Source: Paenibacillus puerhi (GTDB taxonomy: Bacteria > Bacillota > Bacilli > Paenibacillales > NBRC-103111). Taken from it: a stretch of 64,000 nt of DNA. The position numbers and the translations under genes were made by a program. The notes beneath the pieces are model-generated. The model was not told the origin of the DNA. It made no database searches and saw only the letters and a program-made list of their open reading frames with translations. Of the stretch, positions 59,501 through 64,000 are shown piece by piece. The first letter of the stretch is position 1, and the number at the start of each line of letters is the position of its first letter. The stretch spans positions 162,396 through 226,395 of the forward strand of contig NZ_WUWM01000009.1 in the NCBI RefSeq assembly GCF_009846885.1. The letters run 5' to 3'.

Positions 59501-60907
59501 ATGGCTGCACCGCTGCAAAATGGAATCAATCTGACCGAAGGGCCTTTGGCGAAAAAACTGTTCGTGTTCGCGATGCCCATCTTATTCGGCAATGTCATGC
59601 AATCGCTTAACGGCACGATCAATGCGATCTGGGTAGGCAAGTATTTGGGCGAAAGCGCATTCGCAGCCACCTCCAACGCCAACAACATCATGTTTTTTCT
59701 GCTCAGCCTTGTATTCGGGATTGGGATGGCTTCTACTATCATGGTCGGCCAGCGCATCGGAGCGAAGGACGAAGAAGGAGCCAAGCGAGTGGTCGGGGCA
59801 AGCGCGTTATTCTACGTTCTGCTCTCCGTGGTGATCGCAGCGGCGGGACTGTCGCTGTCTACGCAAATCTTGGGATGGCTCCAAACCCCGCCCGACTCCA
59901 TGGGCTACGCGCTCGATTATATCCGCATTACGTTTCTCGGCATTCCCTTCATGTTTTTCTTTAACTATATCATGACTATTCTCCGCGGAGCGGGCGATGC
60001 GAAGACGCCGTTCTACTTTCTGTTGATGTCGGCCGTCCTCGATATTGCGTTGAACCCGCTGCTGATTTTCGGTTTCGGCCCCATTCCGCGTATGGAGACA
60101 GCGGGGTCGGCGCTCGCTGCGGTCATCGCGCAGGGCTTCAGTCTGGCCGCTTTCATCGTTTATTTATATAAGAAAAAGCATCCGCTCCGACTGACCCGAG
60201 CTGACAGCCGCTACGTCCGGTTCGATCCCCAGATCATCAAGCTGCTGGTTCGCAAGGGCATACCGATGGGGTTGCAGATGCTTATCGTATCGACTAGCGC
60301 CATCGCGATCGTCGCACTTGTGAATGGTTTCGGCTCAGCCGCTACGGCGGCTTTCGGCGCCGCGATGCAAATATCCAGCTATGTGCAGATGCCCGCGATG
60401 GCGATAGGAGGAGCGGTATCCGCCGTGGCCGCTCAAAATGTCGGCGCCGGCAAGTGGGACCGCGTCCATCGGACGACTTGGATCGGGACGATCTTTAATT
60501 TGGTCATGACAGGGATTCTCGTCATCCTTATTTATGCCTGGAACGAGAGAATTCTTCACATCTTCCTTCAGGATGAGGCGGCCATCGCGATCGGAATGAA
60601 AATCAATCATATTACGCTTTGGGCTTATATCGTATTCGGGATCACCTTCGTCGTATCGGGAGTGATCCGTTCGACCGGATCGGTTATGGTTCCGCTGCTG
60701 ACTACCTTCCTTGCGCTTTGGTGCTTCCGCATCCCGCTTGCTTATTATCTGGGCCAAGCTTACGGGCTGGAAGCCGTGTGGTGGAGCTTTCCCATCGGAT
60801 TTTTATGCGGGCTCGTATTGTCCGTCGCTTATTATATATGGGGGGGCTGGCGGAAAAGCAGCATGAGCCTCGGCCATTCGTCTGGACATGCGCCCTCTGA
60901 AGCTTGA
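59501..60907 (+). CDS. MATE family multidrug efflux transporter
   Basis: A 468-residue protein with about twelve helices in two homologous halves. LFVFAMPILFGNVMQSLNGTINAIWVGKYLG at the N-terminus, GDAKTPFYFLLMSAVLDIALNPLLIFGF near the middle and the matching GAGKWDRVHRT loop in the second half are MATE hallmarks. It exports cationic drugs using Na+ or H+. The ATG at 59501 is chosen because GGAGGGAAGCTGC precedes it; an in-frame GTG at 59486 has none. A promoter and a hairpin just upstream suggest attenuation control. Confidence 0.92.
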   Translation: MAAPLQNGINLTEGPLAKKLFVFAMPILFGNVMQSLNGTINAIWVGKYLGESAFAATSNANNIMFFLLSLVFGIGMASTIMVGQRIGAKDEEGAKRVVGASALFYVLLSVVIAAAGLSLSTQILGWLQTPPDSMGYALDYIRITFLGIPFMFFFNYIMTILRGAGDAKTPFYFLLMSAVLDIALNPLLIFGFGPIPRMETAGSALAAVIAQGFSLAAFIVYLYKKKHPLRLTRADSRYVRFDPQIIKLLVRKGIPMGLQMLIVSTSAIAIVALVNGFGSAATAAFGAAMQISSYVQMPAMAIGGAVSAVAAQNVGAGKWDRVHRTTWIGTIFNLVMTGILVILIYAWNERILHIFLQDEAAIAIGMKINHITLWAYIVFGITFVVSGVIRSTGSVMVPLLTTFLALWCFRIPLAYYLGQAYGLEAVWWSFPIGFLCGLVLSVAYYIWGGWRKSSMSLGHSSGHAPSEA

Positions 60908-60937
60908 TCCCCCTCCCCAAGACGGCTGAAAAAAATA

Positions 60938-60962
60938 AACGACATGAATGATTCATGTCGTT
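60938..60962 (-). terminator. Terminator overlapping the udk stop codon
   Basis: AACGACATGAAT (60938-60949) and ATTCATGTCGTT (60951-60962) form a 12-bp perfect stem around one base. On the minus strand it is followed by TTTATTTTTTT. The udk stop at 60955-60953 lies within the stem. Confidence 0.8.
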
Positions 60963-61567
60963 AAGTACTTTTCGGTTAAGATCGAAAGTAATTGGATGCC
61001 GACTTCGTTCTGCCCGCCCTCGGGTATAATGATGTCGGCATATTTTTTGGATGGCTCGATAAAAGCTTCATGCATCGGCTTGACGGTACCGAGGTATTGG
61101 TCGTGGATAGATTGGATCGACCGGCCCCGCTCGTGGATATCCCGGAGCACACGTCGCAGGATGCGGACATCCGGGTCCGTATCGACGAAAACCTTGATAT
61201 CCAGAATGCTCCGCAGCTGCTCGTCCGACAAGACATGCAGCCCTTCGATCATGACGATCTTATTCGGCTTCAGCTCCAGTGTCTCCGTCTTGGAACGGGC
61301 ATGGCTGGAGAAGTCGTAGACAGGGGCCTGAATGACCTGCCGCTGCTTCAACTGCTGTAGGTGGGCGAACAACAGCTCATTGTCGAAAGCGAGCGGATGA
61401 TCGTAATTGATAGCTTCCCGCTCGCTGAAGGAAAGCTCGGGATGGTCTTTGTAATAATTGTCCTGGGAGATGAAAGTCACCTTGTTCTTGCCCAGACGGT
61501 CGATGACCGATTTGGCCACTGTCGTCTTGCCGGACCCGGTGCCTCCTGCGATACCGATAATCAACAT
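60953..61567 (-). CDS. udk: Uridine kinase
   Basis: A 204-residue kinase that phosphorylates uridine and cytidine to UMP and CMP in pyrimidine salvage. The P-loop is GGTGSGKTT (8-16). DNYYKDHPELSF (near 40-51), NYDHPLAFD, VYDFSSHARSKT and RRVLRDIHERGRS are the conserved nucleoside- and ATP-lid segments. The ATG at 61567 is chosen because the P-loop fold starts there and AGGAGGATAG precedes it; the longer open frame adds non-conserved residues. It is a single-gene unit. Confidence 0.95.
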   Translation of the reverse strand: MLIIGIAGGTGSGKTTVAKSVIDRLGKNKVTFISQDNYYKDHPELSFSEREAINYDHPLAFDNELLFAHLQQLKQRQVIQAPVYDFSSHARSKTETLELKPNKIVMIEGLHVLSDEQLRSILDIKVFVDTDPDVRILRRVLRDIHERGRSIQSIHDQYLGTVKPMHEAFIEPSKKYADIIIPEGGQNEVGIQLLSILTEKYLTT

Positions 61568-61704
61568 GTTGGGGCTATCCTCCTGGCAGCTTACGTATTC
61601 GATTGTTAATTGTAACATATGGAACGGGGGAAAACGAGCGTGATTCGCTCTTCCAGAACTTCTCACGGAACACTCTTGCGTCGTGGAATAAAAGGTGATT
61701 AACT

Positions 61705-61735
61705 TGTCTGTAGGACGACGGATTTTGTACAGACA
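61705..61735. promoter_or_regulatory. Inverted repeat upstream of the two-component genes
   Basis: TGTCTGTA (61705-61712) and TACAGACA (61728-61735) are exact complements 15 bases apart. The right half abuts the ribosome site CAGGAG of the response regulator gene. It may be an autoregulatory site or a hairpin that limits translation. Confidence 0.45.
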
Positions 61736-61749
61736 GGAGTGCTTGTAGC

Positions 61750-62433
61750 TTGCGTGTGCTTGTTGTGGAGGACGATGAACGTTTGCTGGATGCGATCGCC
61801 TCCGTTTTGGAGGACGAACATTATAGGGTGGACCGCGCGGATAACGGCCACGAGGGCTTTCTGCTGGCCAGTCAGGACTGCTATGATTTACTGGTGCTGG
61901 ACATTATGCTTCCTGCCATGGACGGGATCTCGCTTATCCAGTCCCTGCGGAAAAGAGGCATCCATACGCCGTGCCTGTTTCTGACGGCCAAGGATTCGGT
62001 GGAATCCAGGGTGCGGGGTCTTGATGCGGGCGCGGACGATTACCTCGTCAAGCCCTTTGCGATCGATGAGCTGCTCGCGAGGCTAAGGGCGCTGCATAGA
62101 AGGAAGGGAACCGAGACGGAGGCCGTACTCGGCTACGGGGGCTTGACCTTGGCCGAGCAGGACTGCGAGGCGATCTATCGGGGCAGCCGGATCAAGCTTA
62201 CGACCAAGGAATACGAGCTGCTGGCTTTCCTTATCCGGCATAAGGAACAAATCGTGAAGCGAGATCAAGTGTTTGCGCGGGTATGGGGCATGGATTCGGA
62301 AGCGAATGAAACGGCTGTCGATCTATATGTGCATTATTTGCGCAAAAAACTGCACAGCTGCGGCTGCGATCACTATATTCGCACGATTCGCAGCGTCGGA
62401 TATATGCTGAAGGCGGAAAGCGTTCATGTTTAA
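61750..62433 (+). CDS. OmpR-family response regulator
   Basis: A 227-residue regulator. The receiver domain (1-115) has the acidic pair D8-D9, the phospho-acceptor D51 (LVLDIMLP), T79 and K101 (VKPF). The C-terminal winged helix (about 125-222) includes LTTKEYELLAFLIRHKEQIV and VDLYVHYLRKKL. It starts with TTG at 61750 after ACAGGAGTGC. Its end overlaps the kinase gene by 8 bases, so both proteins form one two-component system. The signal is unknown. Confidence 0.93.
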   Translation: MRVLVVEDDERLLDAIASVLEDEHYRVDRADNGHEGFLLASQDCYDLLVLDIMLPAMDGISLIQSLRKRGIHTPCLFLTAKDSVESRVRGLDAGADDYLVKPFAIDELLARLRALHRRKGTETEAVLGYGGLTLAEQDCEAIYRGSRIKLTTKEYELLAFLIRHKEQIVKRDQVFARVWGMDSEANETAVDLYVHYLRKKLHSCGCDHYIRTIRSVGYMLKAESVHV

Positions 62434-63679
62434 TCGGACGAGGTACCGGTTGGCGTTATTGTTTTCATTCGTTTTTTTCGTGCTGCTCAATGCGCTTGGA
62501 GCGACGCTGTATTTCACGACGGAGAAGCGGCTGTACTCCCAAACGGACCGGGTGCTCGAAAATGAAATGAGAGCTTTCGAAGGGGCGGTAACCCGGCAGC
62601 CCCGGCGGGATTTTCTTTTTCGTCCCGTTCGCTTGATGATTTTCCTCCATTGGGATACGGAAGGAAAGCTGCTGCTGCAGGTGCCGCGGGAAAATATGGA
62701 CGAGAAGCTGCCGCCGCTGTTGAGGGATGCGGGAGTGGAAGGAAAGATCGTGGACGTGAATGCAGACAGCACGTATTACCGGCTGCTAACCAGAGATTTA
62801 CCCGGCGGTCGCTTGCAGATTGCCTATAATCTGGAGCCGGAGCGGAACGTACTGAATGATCTGCTCGTGGTTATCGCAGCCGGGAGCCTGGCTAGTCTGC
62901 TGATCGCTGTGCTCGCCGGCCTGTTCCTGGCCAACCGAGCGCTGGTGCCGATTCGGAAAGCGTGGGAGCAGCAGCAGCAGTTCGTGTCCGACGCTTCACA
63001 CGAGCTGCGCACCCCGTTATCCGTCTTGCAAATTCATCTCGAACGCTTGTTCCGTCACCCGGATCGGACCATCGAGCAGGAAAGCGAGAAAATTGCCGTC
63101 ATGATCGACGAGACGCGCCGGATGAGCAAGCTGGTCGGTGATCTGCTCATGCTGGCCCGTTCCCAGACCCATGAGCTAAAGCTGAATGAGTCCAGTATCG
63201 AGCTGCGCGAGCTTGTCGTCAAAGCGGCGAAGGGATTTGAGGAACTGTGCGAGATGCGGCAGATCCGGCTGGAAGCCCAAGTGCATGATTCCGCGATACT
63301 TATCGGGGACCCGGATTATTTGCATCAGCTGCTGGTCATCTTGCTGGACAATGCATGGAAATATACCCGGGAAGGCTCGATTTCCCTACAGGCGGGGACA
63401 GACGGCAGCCTGGCGGTTCTACGGATCGAAGATACGGGAATAGGGATTAGCAGCGAGGACCTGCCTTATATATTCGACCGTTTTTACCGGGCTGACAAGG
63501 TTCGGGGCCGCTCGGACGGCGGGTCCGGACTTGGACTTTCGATCGCCAAATGGATTGTTGAAGCGCATAATGGCGTGATTCGCGCCGAGAGCATGGAAGG
63601 GGTAGGGACAGCCATCGAGGTGCGGTTGCCTCTGGAACGTCACGCAAGACCCGCCTCGGGAAGATACCGGATCCAATGA
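62426..63679 (+). CDS. Sensor histidine kinase
   Basis: A 417-residue membrane kinase. TM helices lie at about 8-30 and 146-170, flanking an outer domain of about 115 residues. A short HAMP-like linker precedes the H-box SHELRTPLS (H192). The N-box is LDNAWKYTREGS (near 308), with G1 DTGIGIS (near 345), F-box and G2 GGSGLGLSIAKW (near 371). It autophosphorylates and passes phosphate to the partner regulator. No resistance or transport gene follows to suggest a target. A hairpin lies downstream. Confidence 0.93.
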   Translation: MFNRTRYRLALLFSFVFFVLLNALGATLYFTTEKRLYSQTDRVLENEMRAFEGAVTRQPRRDFLFRPVRLMIFLHWDTEGKLLLQVPRENMDEKLPPLLRDAGVEGKIVDVNADSTYYRLLTRDLPGGRLQIAYNLEPERNVLNDLLVVIAAGSLASLLIAVLAGLFLANRALVPIRKAWEQQQQFVSDASHELRTPLSVLQIHLERLFRHPDRTIEQESEKIAVMIDETRRMSKLVGDLLMLARSQTHELKLNESSIELRELVVKAAKGFEELCEMRQIRLEAQVHDSAILIGDPDYLHQLLVILLDNAWKYTREGSISLQAGTDGSLAVLRIEDTGIGISSEDLPYIFDRFYRADKVRGRSDGGSGLGLSIAKWIVEAHNGVIRAESMEGVGTAIEVRLPLERHARPASGRYRIQ

Positions 63680-63873
63680 GAATCCGGTCAGATTGTGGAC
63701 AGAAGATCGCCTCTTATCCAGCTCTATGGGCTAGGTTGGGGGCGATTTTCTTGATGTTCGGGCATATAGAGGCCCTCAATGCCTGCTGCCGCACTTTTTG
63801 CGGGCCTTCCCTAGATTTTTGCGCGGTGAGCTATACAGGAATCAGTTATAATGATCGTATCCAATTCACTAGT
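63680..63873. other. Intergenic region after the kinase gene
   Basis: No convincing gene is seen in about 190 bases. A likely terminator (63706-63752) serves the two-component unit. A TATAAT near 63847-63852 lacks a suitably placed -35. Confidence 0.5.
63706..63752 (+). terminator. Probable terminator of the two-component operon
   Basis: ATCGCC (63706-63711) pairs with GGCGAT (63741-63746) and a TTTTC tail follows. The loop can fold further. Confidence 0.5.
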
Positions 63874-64000
63874 TAGGGCTTGCTGAATGCGAATAAATCC
63901 ATATTTCACAAGGGTTACCGGGCATTTCCGTCGAATATATCTGCAAGGAAAACGTGGCAAAACGCTCAAAAACCTTGCAGATGGAGTGACGAAACATGTT
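63874..64000 (+). mobile_element. Possible left end of an insertion sequence (cut by window edge)
   Basis: The sequence TTAGGGCTTGCTGAAT resembles terminal sequences of IS elements, of a type I associate with IS1182/IS5-like ends. It is followed by a 10-bp inverted repeat, ATCTGCAAGG (63939-63948) and CCTTGCAGAT (63973-63982). GATGGAGTGACG then precedes an ATG at 63996 that would start a protein beyond the window. The right end and the transposase are not visible, so this is a tentative call. Confidence 0.4.
63996..64000 (+). CDS. Possible start of a transposase gene
   Basis: An ATG at 63996 with GGAGTGA 7 to 13 bases upstream, just inside the window edge. If the IS reading is right, this is the transposase start. 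Only the first codon and two bases are visible, so nothing else can be said. Confidence 0.3.

Noticed and set aside
58439..59518. A 359-codon open frame opposite floT
   Set aside because: It mirrors the repetitive E/A/K codons of the flotillin coiled coil and has no motifs.
63676..63876. A 66-codon frame after the sensor kinase gene
   Set aside because: It overlaps the kinase stop and the terminator, and has no ribosome site or family pattern.
1..64000. CRISPR arrays, tRNA or rRNA genes
   Set aside because: No regularly spaced repeats were seen in any gap, and no gap shows a cloverleaf or rRNA-like sequence that I could support by eye.

Overview
The window looks like a chromosomal segment of an endospore-forming Firmicute of the Paenibacillaceae, most likely a Paenibacillus. 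GC is moderate to high, ribosome binding sites are strong AGGAGG types, and GTG and TTG starts are used. It carries bacillithiol disulfide reductase, class Ib nrdIEF, yuaF-floT, HelD, Zur, a Spo0E-like phosphatase, DUF3900 and DUF4023 proteins and many lipoproteins. I see no rRNA, tRNA, CRISPR array or prophage. The genus is inferred from gene content, not from a search.

Layout. 1-4.4 kb: end of a methyltransferase gene, a nitrilase-family hydrolase and a GNAT gene, a drug-efflux MFS pump and a Cu/Zn-SOD lipoprotein. 4.4-10.9 kb (minus): a roughly 1675-residue secreted cadherin-like repeat protein and a TPR glycosyltransferase. 11-15.4 kb: a DUF3900 protein and a RavA/ViaA-like ATPase-VWA pair. 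15.5-20.6 kb: glutathione peroxidase, larE, a 2-hydroxyacid dehydrogenase, a PadR regulator with a membrane protein, and a cation transporter. 20.7-26.6 kb: HelD, a 48-residue DUF4023 protein, fumC and a secreted stalk-domain protein. 26.8-30.6 kb: nrdIEF behind a promoter with two NrdR boxes. 30.7-36.6 kb: a cytochrome c lipoprotein, topoisomerase III with a long disordered linker, a DUF4395 protein, a hemolysin-III protein and an unrecognised TIM-barrel-like protein.

36.7-44.1 kb: a zinc-stress pair (CobW-type GTPase and Zur, both with histidine-rich segments), then a sulfate ABC transporter locus with an alpha/beta hydrolase, a YezD-like protein and an unknown protein. 44.1-48 kb: a 12-TM MFS exporter and a polar amino-acid ABC transporter. 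48-50 kb: an AT-rich patch with a stalk-domain protein, a 54-residue membrane protein and a decayed oxidoreductase pseudogene. 50-56 kb: a VOC protein, an M20 amidohydrolase, three small genes (one Spo0E-like, one behind a sigma-G-like promoter), an orphan PhnC-like ATPase, YpdA/Bdr and a DAO-type oxidoreductase. 56-64 kb: an NAGPA-domain protein, yuaF-floT behind a sigma-W-like promoter, a MATE pump with a possible attenuator, uridine kinase, an OmpR-type two-component system and, at the right edge, what may be the start of an insertion sequence.

The most informative regulatory reads are the NrdR box pair (26844-26890), the sigma-W-type promoter (57223-57248), the sigma-G-type promoter (52402-52431), the candidate Zur box (36657-36667) and the overlapping hairpins before the MATE gene (59454-59500). 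No clearly new system is proven. The best leads are the duplicated three-domain block of the giant surface protein with its linked glycosyltransferase, and the genes trailing the sulfate transporter.
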